Source: an uncultured Myxococcales bacterium (GTDB taxonomy: Bacteria; Myxococcota_A; Polyangia; Polyangiales; Polyangiaceae). Taken from it: DNA of 64,000 bases. Shown here piece by piece: positions 42,023 through 52,994 of the stretch. Both the position numbers and the translations under genes were made by a program. The notes under the pieces are model-generated. The model was not told where the DNA came from and searched no databases. It saw only the letters and a program-made list of their open reading frames with translations. Position 1 is the stretch's first letter, and each line of letters begins with the position of its first letter. The stretch covers positions 1-64,000 of the forward strand of contig CALFEQ010000024.1 in the NCBI GenBank assembly GCA_937949945.1. Direction: 5' to 3'.

Positions 42023-42985
42023 TCACTCCGCCTCCGCCGACACCCGCGGCGGCATCGCCTGCAGGCCGGCGTCGCGGATGAGCGCCATGTCCTCGTCCTC
42101 GCCCGGGTTCGGCGTCGTGAGGAGCTTGTCGCCGTAGAAGATCGAGTTCGCGCCCGCGAGCATGCAGAGCATCTGCGCCTCGCGGCTCAGCGAGGCGCGG
42201 CCGGCGGAGAGGCGCACGCGCGACTTCGGCATCAGGATGCGTGCGACCGCGATCATGCGGACGAGATCGAGCGGATCGACCGGCTTCGCGTTGGCGAGCG
42301 GTGTGCCCTCGACGGGGACGAGCGCGTTGATCGGGACGCTCTCCGGCTGCGGATCGAGGTTCGCGAGGGTGCGGAGCATCTCGCAGCGGTCGTCGATGCT
42401 CTCACCCATGCCGATGATGCCGCCGCAGCAGACCGAGATGCCGGCCTTGCGCACGTTCTCGAGCGTGCGCAGGCGATCGTCGTAGGTGCGCGTCTTGATG
42501 ATCGAGCGGTAGTGCTCGCGGCTCGTGTCGAGGTTGTGGTTGTACGCGTCGAGGCCCGCCTCGGCGAGGCGCCTGGCCTGCTCCTCGTTGAGCATGCCCA
42601 GCGTCACGCAGGTCTCGAGGCCGAGCGCCTTCACGCCCTTGACCATCTCCACGATGCGGTCGAACGCCGGGCCGTCCTTCACCTCGCGCCACGCCGCGCC
42701 CATGCAGAAGCGCGTCGAGCCGAGCTCCTTCGCGCGACGCGCGCTCGCGATGACGGCCTCCACGTCGAGCATCTTCTCGGGGCCGACCGGCGTCTCGTAG
42801 TGGCTCGACTGCGGGCAGTATGCGCAGTCCTCCGGACAGCCGCCCGTCTTCACGCTGAGCAGCGTGCAGAGCTGCACCTCGTTGTCGGGATGATGGGCGC
42901 GATGGACGCGCCGCGCCTCGTCGAGGAGGGGCAAGAGCGGCTGGTCGTAGAGAGCTCGGACTTCTTCGCGGCTGTACTTCGGCAT
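42023..42985 (-). CDS. bioB: Biotin synthase
   Basis: A 320-residue radical-SAM enzyme that inserts sulfur into dethiobiotin. The cluster motif GGCPEDCAYCPQSSHY gives the Cys-x3-Cys-x2-Cys at about residues 50-57. Also visible are FCMGAAWREVKDG, GLETCVTLGML, AYNHNLDTSREHY, GGIIGMGES, the second-cluster Arg region VRLSAGRASLSREAQ and FYGDKLLTTPNPGEDED. The length is normal. No bioA, D or F genes accompany it. It is preceded on the minus strand by nothing obvious; a BirA site could not be identified. Confidence 0.96.
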   Translation of the reverse strand: MPKYSREEVRALYDQPLLPLLDEARRVHRAHHPDNEVQLCTLLSVKTGGCPEDCAYCPQSSHYETPVGPEKMLDVEAVIASARRAKELGSTRFCMGAAWREVKDGPAFDRIVEMVKGVKALGLETCVTLGMLNEEQARRLAEAGLDAYNHNLDTSREHYRSIIKTRTYDDRLRTLENVRKAGISVCCGGIIGMGESIDDRCEMLRTLANLDPQPESVPINALVPVEGTPLANAKPVDPLDLVRMIAVARILMPKSRVRLSAGRASLSREAQMLCMLAGANSIFYGDKLLTTPNPGEDEDMALIRDAGLQAMPPRVSAEAE

Positions 42986-43044
42986 GGGCGCAGCGGACCA
43001 TAGCCCAGCAGCGCCCCGGCTCCAACGGGGGCGTCACGCGCGCG

Positions 43045-44664
<1,620 letters not shown>

Positions 44665-44840
44665 CGAGGCATGCGGCGCCTCCCCGACGGGCGGCGGTGC
44701 CGAAGGGAGGAGCGTCGCCCTCTCGAAGGTAGCGGCGCCCAGGCTCTCACGCACGTCCGATCTCGAAGACTCCGCTGGACGCTCGCTCGCGCCGTCCGCC
44801 CGCGCGCACCCCTGCGATCTCGACGACGAAAGACGCTCGC

Positions 44841-45683
44841 TCAAGCGGCCGCTCGCCCTCGCGATCGGAGATCGATCTCCATCCCCTCGCGCGCGGCCAC
44901 GCTCGAGCAGAAGAGCTCGCGTGCCTTCGCCTCGATCTCCGCGACGCCGGCGTCGGAGCGCGTCGGATCGTGGTGGAAGAGCACGTAGGTGCCGACGCCG
45001 GCGCTCCGCGCGAGCTCGGCCCCGGCCACGTACGTCGAGTGTCCCCACCCGACCTTGCTCCGGTACTCCTCGGGCGTGTACTGCGAGTCGTAGACGAGCA
45101 CGTCCGCGCCTTCCGCCAGCGCGCGGAGCGCCGGATCGACGCAGGCGTAGTGCTCCGTGTCCGTCGCGTAGACGAAGCTCTTGCCCGCGTGCTCGATCCG
45201 GTACGCGACGACGCCGCCCGGGTGGTTGCCTCGCGCGACGCGCACGGTCGCCTCGCCGACGTCGAAGACGTCGCCCGGCTTCACCTCCTGGATCGCGATG
45301 CGTGCGCCCACCTCGTCGAAGCGCACCGGGAACACGGGCGCGCTCATCTGACGTTCGAGCGTCTCGCGCACGCTCGTCACGCCGTTGTGACCGCCGACGA
45401 TCGTGAGCGACGTCTCCCGCATGTACACGGGGACGAAGAACGGAAGCCCCTGGATGTGGTCCCAGTGATAGTGCGAGAGCAGGAGGGTCATCTCGACGCC
45501 CGCGCGCGCCGCTCCGCTCGCCAAGAGGTGGTTGCCGAGCGCGCGGAGCCCGGTGCCGGCGTCGAGCACGATGCGCGTGTCTCCACAAGCGACCTCCACG
45601 CAGCTCGTGTTTCCGCCGACGGTTGCGGTGTCGTGCCCCGGCGCCGCGATGCTGCCTCGGACGCCCCAGAATCGGATCAACAT
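44841..45683 (-). CDS. MBL-fold metallohydrolase
   Basis: A 280-residue protein from ATG 45683. It begins MLIRFWGVRGSIAAPG, followed by GGNTSCVEV, DAGTGLRALG, the metal site LSHYHWDHIQGLPFF, then NHPGGVVAYRIEHAG, YATDTEHY and VLFHHDPTRSD. These are hallmarks of the RNase Z/PhnP-like branch with a GVRGS start, often annotated as phosphodiesterases. The HxHxDH motif and distal His/Asp residues are intact. It lies upstream of the sigma-54 activator on the same strand and divergent from a receiver protein, which suggests a signalling link, but the substrate is unknown. Confidence 0.88.
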   Translation of the reverse strand: MLIRFWGVRGSIAAPGHDTATVGGNTSCVEVACGDTRIVLDAGTGLRALGNHLLASGAARAGVEMTLLLSHYHWDHIQGLPFFVPVYMRETSLTIVGGHNGVTSVRETLERQMSAPVFPVRFDEVGARIAIQEVKPGDVFDVGEATVRVARGNHPGGVVAYRIEHAGKSFVYATDTEHYACVDPALRALAEGADVLVYDSQYTPEEYRSKVGWGHSTYVAGAELARSAGVGTYVLFHHDPTRSDAGVAEIEAKARELFCSSVAAREGMEIDLRSRGRAAA

Positions 45684-45855
45684 GCCGGCGCATGATTCAA
45701 GACTGGTGCCATGCGCGCGCGCACGGGAATTTTCGCGCGATCTCCGGTGGGAGCGCCAAAACGGAGCACCGGTTCGGAAGGCGCCTGCACCAACTTGGGT
45801 CGGCGCGGGATGGCCGCGTCGACGCGACGTTCGAGCTCGGGTGTATGCTCGCTCC

Positions 45856-46209
45856 ATGTCGCGGCGGGTGCTCATCGCAGACGACTCGGCCGTCGCCCGT
45901 CTGACGTTGGCTCGTCGCGTACGCGCCGCCGGCTTCGAGGTGATCGAGCACGACTCGGCCGCGAGCGCGTCCACGGTCGATGCGACGACGATCACGTGTG
46001 CCCTGCTCGACTTCGACCTCGGCGACGGGCTCGGCGTCGACGTCGCCGCGCGTCTTCGGCGGGTCGCGGGCTCGCTGCCCATCGCGTTCTTCACGAGCAC
46101 GACCGAGTCCGAGGTCGTGGAGCGCGCAGCGGCGTTCGGCCCGGTCTTCGCGAAGCCCGACGAGATCGACGCGGCCGTGGACTGGATCGCGCGCCACGGG
46201 CGGACGTAG
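45856..46209 (+). CDS. Single-domain response regulator
   Basis: A 117-residue receiver protein. Acidic residues are in VLIADDSAVARLTL, the phosphoacceptor in ALLDFDLGDGLGVDVA, Thr/Ser in IAFFTSTTESE and Lys in FAKPDEIDAAVDWI. The DFDLGDG loop differs from the CheY-like DxNMP, so its partner contacts should differ from those of the regulator at 10589. It is divergent from the MBL hydrolase. No kinase is adjacent. Confidence 0.85.
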   Translation: MSRRVLIADDSAVARLTLARRVRAAGFEVIEHDSAASASTVDATTITCALLDFDLGDGLGVDVAARLRRVAGSLPIAFFTSTTESEVVERAAAFGPVFAKPDEIDAAVDWIARHGRT

Positions 46210-46215
46210 ACGCGC

Positions 46216-47874
46216 TCAGTCGATCGGCAGCCCCTGCGCCGTCCGCGCGCGCACGTACGGCTCGAGCGCGTCGATGATCTCTCCGAGGAACACCGGACGC
46301 AGGTGCTTCGCCTCCGCTCCGAAGAGCGGCTTCGGGTGGCTCACCGCGCGCTTGTCGAGCGCGAGGCGGTATCGGCGGTCCGGATCGAGCTTGGTCTTCG
46401 GACCGATCCACTCGTACTTGGCGCCCGGCCGGAAGCTGCGTGCGAGCGCCGTCATCTCGGCGCCGCTCAGCTCCGCGACCCAGAGCGACGAGGACCCGCT
46501 CGTGCCCGCCGGCCGGCGCTGGACGAGGACGGCGTCGTAGAGGCGCTGGAGCGTGACCTCGCCCTTCGGCAACCCTGCCGAGAAGGCGTCACGCCCGATG
46601 ACGAGCGCGTCGATCTCCCACGTCGCCGCCGCCGCGCGATGGACGAGCTCGGCCATCGGCCTTCCCGGCCGCACCGGCGCCGTCGTGCTCCCGATGGGAC
46701 GGTGCGCGTCGGGGGTGATCGCGTCCACGAGGCGCCGCGCGAGCTCGGCCACGTCCTCCGCGTAGGGCAGGCTCTCGTCGACCTCGACGACCTCGTAGTT
46801 CTCGAGCGCGACCTTGGGTCGAACGCCCGCGCCCTTCGACGTGACGACGACGTCGCCGCGCCCGACACCGAGGCCGAAGTGCCCCGCCTGCAGCACCCAC
46901 GTCCTCGTGTTGTCCGGGTGGACGACGGCGACCGGGGACTTCACCGTGTTCTCGCTGTACCCGCCGACGATGATGTCGACCAGACGCCCGCCGCGACGGG
47001 CGAGCGCCAGGTCCTCGGTGTGCCCGAGGTGCGTGAGCGCGACGAGCACGTCGACCTCGGAGCGATGCGCCTTCGCCTCGCGCTCGAGGATCTCCTGATA
47101 GCGGTCGTCGTGCACGAAGACACCGGCGAAGGGCGCGCTCGTCGGCCGATCGTCCGCGCCGATGTTCTTCGTCACGAGGCCGATCACGCCGACCTTCGCG
47201 CAACCGACGTCGATGCGCACGTACGGGCGGAAGGGCTGCTGCGACGGCGGCAGCCTCGCGTGCCAGACGTTCGCAGCGAGCACCGGATGACCGCTCAGCC
47301 ACGCATCGCGGAGGACCGAAGCCGCTCCGTATGCGAAGTCGTGGTTGCCGATCGTCCGCACGTCGATCGGCAGCGCCTGCACCATCTGCCGCGTCGTCTC
47401 GCCGCCAGAGCGCAGATCGGCGATCGATCCCTTCTCGTAGTCGTCGCCGGCGTCGAGGACGAGCGTCGGCTGCGCGGCCTTGAGCTGCCTCAAGAGCCCC
47501 GCGATGTACGCGTACCGGCTGCGCCCGCCGAGGACGTCGCCGTAGCGCGCCTGCAGATCGTTGAAGTGCGCGAGCCCGAAGCGGAAGACGCCACGATCGC
47601 GCTCGGCCGGATCGCACGTGCCGATCGGCGCTGGCGACTCGCCGCGCCGCGCCTTCACCATCGTCAGCACGTCGCCATCCCGATCCGCGGGCGGCGTGGG
47701 CACGGCCGGGACCGGGGACGACGTCGTCGGATCGGCCGAGCCCGCGGGCGCGGCCGCGGCTGGAGCGGCCTCCTCGTGGGACCCTCGAGGCGCGATCGAG
47801 CAACCCGGCACGACCGCTAGGAGGCCGCCGAGCGCGAGCAACCGATGGAGCACGCCCCGATCGCGCAGCTTCAA
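46216..47874 (-). CDS. 5'-nucleotidase-like metallophosphatase lipoprotein
   Basis: A 552-residue protein that appears to start at TTG (MKLRDRGVLHRL); a GTG seven codons in is an alternative. The lipobox is AVVPGC, then an Ala/Pro-rich linker. The calcineurin-like metallophosphatase domain (about 90-330) has LAHFNDLQARYG, LVLDAGDDYEKG, TIGNHDFAYG and LVALTHLGHTEDLA. A 5'-nucleotidase C-terminal domain (about 370-540) follows, with PMAELVHRAAAATWEIDALVI and EVTLQRLYDAVL. It is predicted to hydrolyse nucleotides or related phosphoesters at the cell surface. The Asp of the usual HxNDxH start is present as HFND. Confidence 0.88.
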   Translation of the reverse strand: MKLRDRGVLHRLLALGGLLAVVPGCSIAPRGSHEEAAPAAAAPAGSADPTTSSPVPAVPTPPADRDGDVLTMVKARRGESPAPIGTCDPAERDRGVFRFGLAHFNDLQARYGDVLGGRSRYAYIAGLLRQLKAAQPTLVLDAGDDYEKGSIADLRSGGETTRQMVQALPIDVRTIGNHDFAYGAASVLRDAWLSGHPVLAANVWHARLPPSQQPFRPYVRIDVGCAKVGVIGLVTKNIGADDRPTSAPFAGVFVHDDRYQEILEREAKAHRSEVDVLVALTHLGHTEDLALARRGGRLVDIIVGGYSENTVKSPVAVVHPDNTRTWVLQAGHFGLGVGRGDVVVTSKGAGVRPKVALENYEVVEVDESLPYAEDVAELARRLVDAITPDAHRPIGSTTAPVRPGRPMAELVHRAAAATWEIDALVIGRDAFSAGLPKGEVTLQRLYDAVLVQRRPAGTSGSSSLWVAELSGAEMTALARSFRPGAKYEWIGPKTKLDPDRRYRLALDKRAVSHPKPLFGAEAKHLRPVFLGEIIDALEPYVRARTAQGLPID

Positions 47875-47925
47875 GGCCCTCGAGCCCAGGATACCCGATG
47901 CCGAGGCCGCTCGGGCGCCGAGCCT

Positions 47926-49017
47926 TCAGAACCCGGCGGCGGCGCGAGCGACCTCCTTCTCGATGAGGCCCTGCATGAGGAGCTGCTTCAGGTGCATCTC
48001 GAACGTCTGCATCCCGTACGGGTGCGTCCCCTTCTCCATCAGCTCCTTGAGGCTCGGGTTGCCCTCCGGACGCTTGATGGACTCGCGCACCGTCCCCGTC
48101 GCGACGAGCACCTCGGAGGCGAGCACCAGGCCGGTGCCGTCCTTTCGCGGGAGGAGGCGCTGCGCGATGATGCCCTGGAGCGAGTCGCCGATGCGCTCGC
48201 GCAGCTCGTCGGCCGCCCCGGGTTGGTTGCGCGGCGCGAGCGCGAGCATGCGGCCGATCGTGCGCGCGACGTCCGGCGTGTGGAGCGTCGAGAGGACGAG
48301 GTGACCGGTCTCGGCGGCCTTGAGCGCGATGTCGAGCGTGACCTCGTCGCGGATCTCGCCGACCAGGATGACGTCCGGATCCTGGCGGAGCGCCGCTCGG
48401 AGCGCGTCGGCGAACGTGCCCGTGTCGATGCCGACCTCGCGCTGGCTGATGCTCGACTTGTCGTCCTCGTGGATGAACTCGATGGGGTCTTCGATCGTGA
48501 CGATGTGGAGAGGCTGGGTCCGGTTCAGGTGCCCGATCATCGCCGCGAGCGTCGAGCTCTTGCCGTTGCCGGCGGCCCCGACGACGAGCACGAGGCCGCG
48601 CTCGCGCTCGGCGAGGTACTGGCAGGGCGAGGGACAACCGAGCTCCTCGAACGTCGGGATCCGCGTCGGGATCGCGCGCATGACGATCCCGAGGGTCCCG
48701 CGCTGGCGGTAGACGTTCACGCGGAAGCGCCCGACGCCGGCCGCCGTGTACGCGCAGTCGTACTCGCGCAGCGTGGCGATGTCGGCACGCACGGCGTTGT
48801 CGCGGATTACGATCCGGGCGATGTTGTCCGTGTCCTCCTTGCGGAGCGGCTCGGTCCGGAAGAACACGAGCTCGCCGCGGACGCGAGCCGCAGGCGGAAT
48901 GCCGACCTTCAAATGGATGTCGCTCGCCTTCGCGGCGACCGCCTTCGCGAGGAGCTGGTTGAAATACGCTTCGCTGGCATAGAGGTTCGAGGAGGAAGGC
49001 GCCGCTGACTCGACCAT
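47926..49017 (-). CDS. pilT: Type IV pilus retraction ATPase (PilT/PilU family)
   Basis: A 363-residue hexameric ATPase. The N-terminal PAS-like part has AVAAKASDIHLKVG. Walker A is LVVGAAGNGKSSTLAAMI, the Asp box IEDPIEFIHEDDKSSISQREVG, Walker B DPDVILVGEIRD and the His box LVLSTLHTPDVARTI. The C-terminal part (YGMQTFEMHLKQLLMQGLIE) is closer to PilU than to the classic PilT end, and the AIRNLIRE motif of PilT is not evident, so PilU or a paralog is possible. It would drive pilus retraction and twitching. It is not next to other pil genes. Confidence 0.88.
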   Translation of the reverse strand: MVESAAPSSSNLYASEAYFNQLLAKAVAAKASDIHLKVGIPPAARVRGELVFFRTEPLRKEDTDNIARIVIRDNAVRADIATLREYDCAYTAAGVGRFRVNVYRQRGTLGIVMRAIPTRIPTFEELGCPSPCQYLAERERGLVLVVGAAGNGKSSTLAAMIGHLNRTQPLHIVTIEDPIEFIHEDDKSSISQREVGIDTGTFADALRAALRQDPDVILVGEIRDEVTLDIALKAAETGHLVLSTLHTPDVARTIGRMLALAPRNQPGAADELRERIGDSLQGIIAQRLLPRKDGTGLVLASEVLVATGTVRESIKRPEGNPSLKELMEKGTHPYGMQTFEMHLKQLLMQGLIEKEVARAAAGF

Positions 49018-49129
49018 CGAACGCCACGATATCCGAGTCTCGCATGCAAGGCATGGACCTTGCGGGCGGAAGGCCGGTCCGAACGGTCGAGACCTCCGCC
49101 CCCGCGCCGGGCCCGGCCGTCGGCCCGGG

Positions 49130-49786
49130 CTACTTGGCGTCCACGTCGGTCGGCAGCTCCATCGGCGGGCACGGCATCATGCGGAGGGCGCGGATCGCCG
49201 CGACGCGCCGCGCGCGTGGACGGGCCGTGTCCCGCGCGAGCGACCCGAGCGCCTCGCAGCCCTCTCGCAGCTCCTCGGCGTCCTCGGGATCCTCGGAGGT
49301 ACGCGGTCGCGCGGCGAGCTCGACGATCGACTCGAGCGCGAGCCGTGCCTCCTCGTCGCTCTTGCCCTTCGCGACCGTCGCGAGGAACGGGAGCTGCGCC
49401 CAGCCGTGCGCGTAGGCCATCGCGCGGATGGCCGTTCGACGAAGCGCCGGATCGGAGGCGGCCTCGACGAGGCCCGCGGCGCCCTCGTGCACGGCGAGCT
49501 CTGCGAGGTCCTCGACCTCGCCGTCCTTCGCGTACTCCCAGAGCAGCGGATCGTGCACGGCGCCCGCGTCGAGCGCCGACTCCTTCGGAGAGGCCGTCGC
49601 CGCGCTCGTGCGGGCTCTGTCCGCCGGACCGGCGGCGCGCCGCCCGCAGCCGCCGCACGCCGCGAAGAGGACGACGATGGCGAGCAGGGCGGCGCCGGCG
49701 ATCGCGAGGCGGCGCCGCGCGCGAGGATCGAGCGCCGCGAGCGCCTGCGCGATCCCTGCTCTCCGCCTCTTGGGCCCGTCTACCAT
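49130..49786 (-). CDS. Membrane-anchored HEAT-repeat-like protein
   Basis: A 218-residue protein. A membrane helix at about 26-45 (RLAIAGAALLAIVVLFAAC) follows a basic cytosolic stub, so the bulk is probably extracytoplasmic. The rest is helical and Ala-rich (AVHEGAAGLVEAASDPALRR, TAIRAMAYAHGWAQLPFLAT), like short HEAT repeats. A CGGCG cluster follows the helix, so lipoprotein processing cannot be excluded. Function is unknown. It lies 27 bases after thiC and upstream of the PilT gene on the same strand. Confidence 0.6.
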   Translation of the reverse strand: MVDGPKRRRAGIAQALAALDPRARRRLAIAGAALLAIVVLFAACGGCGRRAAGPADRARTSAATASPKESALDAGAVHDPLLWEYAKDGEVEDLAELAVHEGAAGLVEAASDPALRRTAIRAMAYAHGWAQLPFLATVAKGKSDEEARLALESIVELAARPRTSEDPEDAEELREGCEALGSLARDTARPRARRVAAIRALRMMPCPPMELPTDVDAK

Positions 49787-49813
49787 CCCGGCCCGGACAG
49801 CTCGGTCGTCGGC

Positions 49814-51193
49814 TCAGCCCGAGAGCACGTCGAGCGTGCGCTTGCCGGCCTTCTTGTCCTCTTCGAGCTTCGCGTTGAACTGCTCGACGGCGCGGTTCAT
49901 GTGCATGCTGCAGAACTTCGGACCGCACATCGAGCAGAACTCCGCGGTCTTGAAGTACTCGTCGGGCAGCGTCTCGTCGTGCATCTGCTGCGCGACCTCC
50001 GGATCGATGGAGAGGCGGAACTGCTCCTTCCAGTCGAACGCGTAGCGAGCGCGGCTGATCGCGTCGTCGCGATCGCGCGCGCCGGGCCGGTGCCGCGCGA
50101 TGTCGGCGGCGTGGGCGGCGATCTTGTAGGCGATGAGCCCCGCCTTAACGTCGTTCTCGTCCGGCAGGCCGAGGTGCTCCTTCGGCGTGACGTAGCAGAG
50201 CATCGCGGCGCCCGCGGTGCCGGCCATCGTGGCGCCGATCGCGCTCGTGATGTGGTCGTAGCCGGGCGCGATGTCCGTGACGAGCGGCCCGAGGACGTAG
50301 AACGGCGCCTCGTGGCAGAGCTCCATCTCCTTCTTCACGTTCATCTCGATCTGATCGAACGGCACGTGGCCCGGCCCCTCGATCATGACCTGGACGTCCT
50401 TCTCCCACGCGCGCTTCGTGAGCTCGCCGAGCGTCTTCAGCTCCGCGAACTGGGCCTCGTCGCTCGCGTCCGCGAGGCAGCCGGGGCGCAGGCCGTCGCC
50501 GGCGCTGATCGTGACGTCGTACTTGGCGCAGATCTCGAGGACCTTGTCCCAGTGCGTGTAGAACGGGTTCTGCTTGTGGTTCTCGATCATCCACTGCGCC
50601 ATGATCGAGCCGCCGCGCGAGACGATGCCCGTGATGCGGTTCTTCACCAGCGGCAGGTACTCGATGAGCAGGCCCGCGTGGATCGTGAAGTAGTCGACGC
50701 CCTGCTGAGCCTGGTGCTCGAGCATGTCGATCATGTCGTCGGCGCGCAGCTTGCTGACGCTCTTCGCCTGCTGGAGCGCCTGGTAGATCGGTACGGTCCC
50801 GATCGGCACCGGCGAGCTCGCGATGATGGCCTTGCGGATGCCGTCGATGTCGCCGCCGGTCGACAGGTCCATCACCGTGTCCGCGCCGTACTTGAGCGCG
50901 ATGCGCAGCTTCCGGAGCTCCTTCTCCACGTCGCTCGAGACGGCGCTCGAGCCGATGTTCGCGTTCACCTTGCAGGTGAGCGCGATGCCGATTCCCATGG
51001 GCTCGAGGTTCGTGTGGCGGATGTTCGCCGGGATGATCAGGCGCCCGCGCGCCACCTCGCTACGGACGAGCTCGGGATCGACCTTCTCGCGAGCGGCGAC
51101 GTAGGCCATCTCCTCCGTGACCACGCCCTTGCGGGCGTAGTGCATCTGCGTGACCGTGCTGCCGCTTCGCTTCGAGACCCAGTCGCTTCGCAT
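49814..51193 (-). CDS. thiC: Phosphomethylpyrimidine synthase
   Basis: A 459-residue radical-SAM enzyme from ATG 51193; a TTG at 51229 with GAAGGAG nearby is an alternative. It converts aminoimidazole ribotide to the HMP-P pyrimidine of thiamine. Visible are LTCKVNANIGSS, DTVMDLSTGGDIDGIR, TIHAGLLIEYLPL, GIVSRGGSIMAQWMI, SAGDGLRPGC, VMIEGPGHVPFDQIE, LVTDIAPGYDHI and the C-terminal cluster motif EFCSMCGPKFCSM (Cys-x2-Cys-x4-Cys). The length is the short bacterial form. No TPP riboswitch is visible upstream. Confidence 0.96.
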   Translation of the reverse strand: MRSDWVSKRSGSTVTQMHYARKGVVTEEMAYVAAREKVDPELVRSEVARGRLIIPANIRHTNLEPMGIGIALTCKVNANIGSSAVSSDVEKELRKLRIALKYGADTVMDLSTGGDIDGIRKAIIASSPVPIGTVPIYQALQQAKSVSKLRADDMIDMLEHQAQQGVDYFTIHAGLLIEYLPLVKNRITGIVSRGGSIMAQWMIENHKQNPFYTHWDKVLEICAKYDVTISAGDGLRPGCLADASDEAQFAELKTLGELTKRAWEKDVQVMIEGPGHVPFDQIEMNVKKEMELCHEAPFYVLGPLVTDIAPGYDHITSAIGATMAGTAGAAMLCYVTPKEHLGLPDENDVKAGLIAYKIAAHAADIARHRPGARDRDDAISRARYAFDWKEQFRLSIDPEVAQQMHDETLPDEYFKTAEFCSMCGPKFCSMHMNRAVEQFNAKLEEDKKAGKRTLDVLSG

Positions 51194-51383
51194 GGGCGAC
51201 CTATTAGGCTGGGACTCCTTCGCCGGCAAGGGCGCTCGCGCTCGCGTCGATGGGGCGACGCGAAAACGCGCCGAACGGCCTCCCGACGCATCGGGATGGC
51301 CACGTCGCCTCCGTGGCCGCCGGCGCCGTCCGGCTCAGCGATCGCGCGCCGCGTCGCCCAGGGGTTTGTGGCACAATGCAGCC

Positions 51384-52973
51384 ATGGCGGCGGACCTGAG
51401 CGACGCGTCGATCCGCGAGGTCTACGAGCTTCGGAACGTCGTCGACGACCTCATCGAGGAAGGCCTCGTCCATCGATGGTCGGTCAGCGAAGTGCTCGGC
51501 GCGCTCCTGCCGAAGGTCGGCGAACGACTGGGCGCCACCGGCGCATTCGTAGAAACCTACAGCGAAGACCTCGCGATGCGGCTCTTCGCGTGGAGCGGCG
51601 AGAGCGGCAAGCCGCTCGTGATCCCCGACAAGGCGGACGTCTTCGCTCGCACGAGCGAGACGCGCCGCGAGCGCGTCCTCCTCGAAGGGCAGAGCTCGAT
51701 CGTCGTCGCGCAGCACCTCGACGTCGCGGGAGCATGGTTCGGGCGCGCCGGCCTCATCGCGCCGGCGGGCGCCAACGGCAAGCGCCTGCAGGAGGGACTC
51801 AACGCCGTCTGCGAGGTGCTCGACAACTACCTCTTCTCGATCCGCGCGATGCGCGAGAAGCACCTCGTGGTGATGCGCCTCGGCAACGCGCTCCGGCACC
51901 GCGTCCTCGGCGAGGGCGTCAAGGAGGCCGTCGCCGTGCTCGCCGAGGCGATCCCCCTCGAGCGGCTCGTCATCGTCTACGTCGCCGAGGAGCGCGCGGC
52001 CAAGACGCTCCACGTGCAGATGTTCGAGGACGCGAAGCTCGTCGTCGACACGCTCGCCTCGGATCAGCAGACTCACGCGCCGCTGCGCCTCCTCGGCCGC
52101 GAGTACCTCGCCGGCGAGAACACCAAGCTCCTCGAGGAGCTCGGCGTCCAGGCCGCGCAGGAAGAGGTGCTCATCAACGGCATCACGAAGAGCGTCGTCG
52201 TCGGCAAGGTCGTCGTCACGTCGAAGCACGGCACCTTCAACACGTACGACCGCGAGCTGCTCTCCGCCTTCGCGAACTTCATCCGGCAGCGCGTCGTCGA
52301 CTTCAACAAGGAGTGGCGCTCGCTCGCCGCGTCCTTTCGCCCCGACGACGTCGCTCGCCTGCTGCAGGACGACGAATACGAGCAGCGCTACCTCGCGCCC
52401 CGCGAGGAGACGGTGGCGATCCTCTACGTCGACATCTCCGGCTTCACGCGCATCTCGGAGACCATCCTGAGGACGCCCGCGCGCGTCGCCGACCTCGTCG
52501 AGACGTGGAGCCAGGACGCCGTCGAGATCGTCTGGCAGCACGGCGGCGTGTTCGACAAGATGGTCGGCGACTGCATCATCGCCCTCTTCGGGCCGCCGTT
52601 CTACGACGAGCCGCCGGGCGAGCGGCTCGCGCGCGCGATCCGCTGCGCGGTCGACATTCGCAAGATGACGAACGCGCTGCCGAACCGCGTGGGGTTCGAG
52701 ATGCTCCGCGAGGAGGGCCTCGGCGTCTCGACCGGCATCAACCTCGCGCCGCTGTTCGTCGGGAGGTTCGGTCCGAACGGCAACTTCACCGGCTTCTCCA
52801 GCGGCATGAACAACACCGCGCGGCTCCAGGGCTGCGCCGGCAAGAACGAGATCCTCGTCATGGAAGAGGCGATCGCGACGCTCCCGGCGGGCCACCCGTT
52901 CGAGTTCGGCGAGCCGAGGACCGCGCCCGTGAAGAACGTCGCCGAGCCGCTCGAGTTCCGCGCGCTGCTCTGA
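51384..52973 (+). CDS. GAF-containing class III adenylate/guanylate cyclase
   Basis: A 529-residue protein. The N-terminal region (about 15-150) and a second GAF-like region (about 170-320, with VLLEGQSSIVV and GKVVVTSKHGTFNTYDRELLSAF) precede a class III cyclase domain at about 340-525. Metal-binding Asp residues are present in ILYVDISGFTRISE and DKMVGDCIIALFGPP, and the transition-state Asn and Arg in GMNNTARLQG. It should make cAMP or cGMP; the base-selecting residues cannot be assigned. It is soluble, so probably senses a cytosolic ligand. It is divergent from thiC. Confidence 0.88.
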   Translation: MAADLSDASIREVYELRNVVDDLIEEGLVHRWSVSEVLGALLPKVGERLGATGAFVETYSEDLAMRLFAWSGESGKPLVIPDKADVFARTSETRRERVLLEGQSSIVVAQHLDVAGAWFGRAGLIAPAGANGKRLQEGLNAVCEVLDNYLFSIRAMREKHLVVMRLGNALRHRVLGEGVKEAVAVLAEAIPLERLVIVYVAEERAAKTLHVQMFEDAKLVVDTLASDQQTHAPLRLLGREYLAGENTKLLEELGVQAAQEEVLINGITKSVVVGKVVVTSKHGTFNTYDRELLSAFANFIRQRVVDFNKEWRSLAASFRPDDVARLLQDDEYEQRYLAPREETVAILYVDISGFTRISETILRTPARVADLVETWSQDAVEIVWQHGGVFDKMVGDCIIALFGPPFYDEPPGERLARAIRCAVDIRKMTNALPNRVGFEMLREEGLGVSTGINLAPLFVGRFGPNGNFTGFSSGMNNTARLQGCAGKNEILVMEEAIATLPAGHPFEFGEPRTAPVKNVAEPLEFRALL

Positions 52974-52994
52974 CGTCCGCGCGGCGCGCGCTCG

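Noticed and set aside
51194..51383. TPP riboswitch upstream of thiC
   Set aside because: Conserved THI-box segments could not be found by eye on the minus strand.
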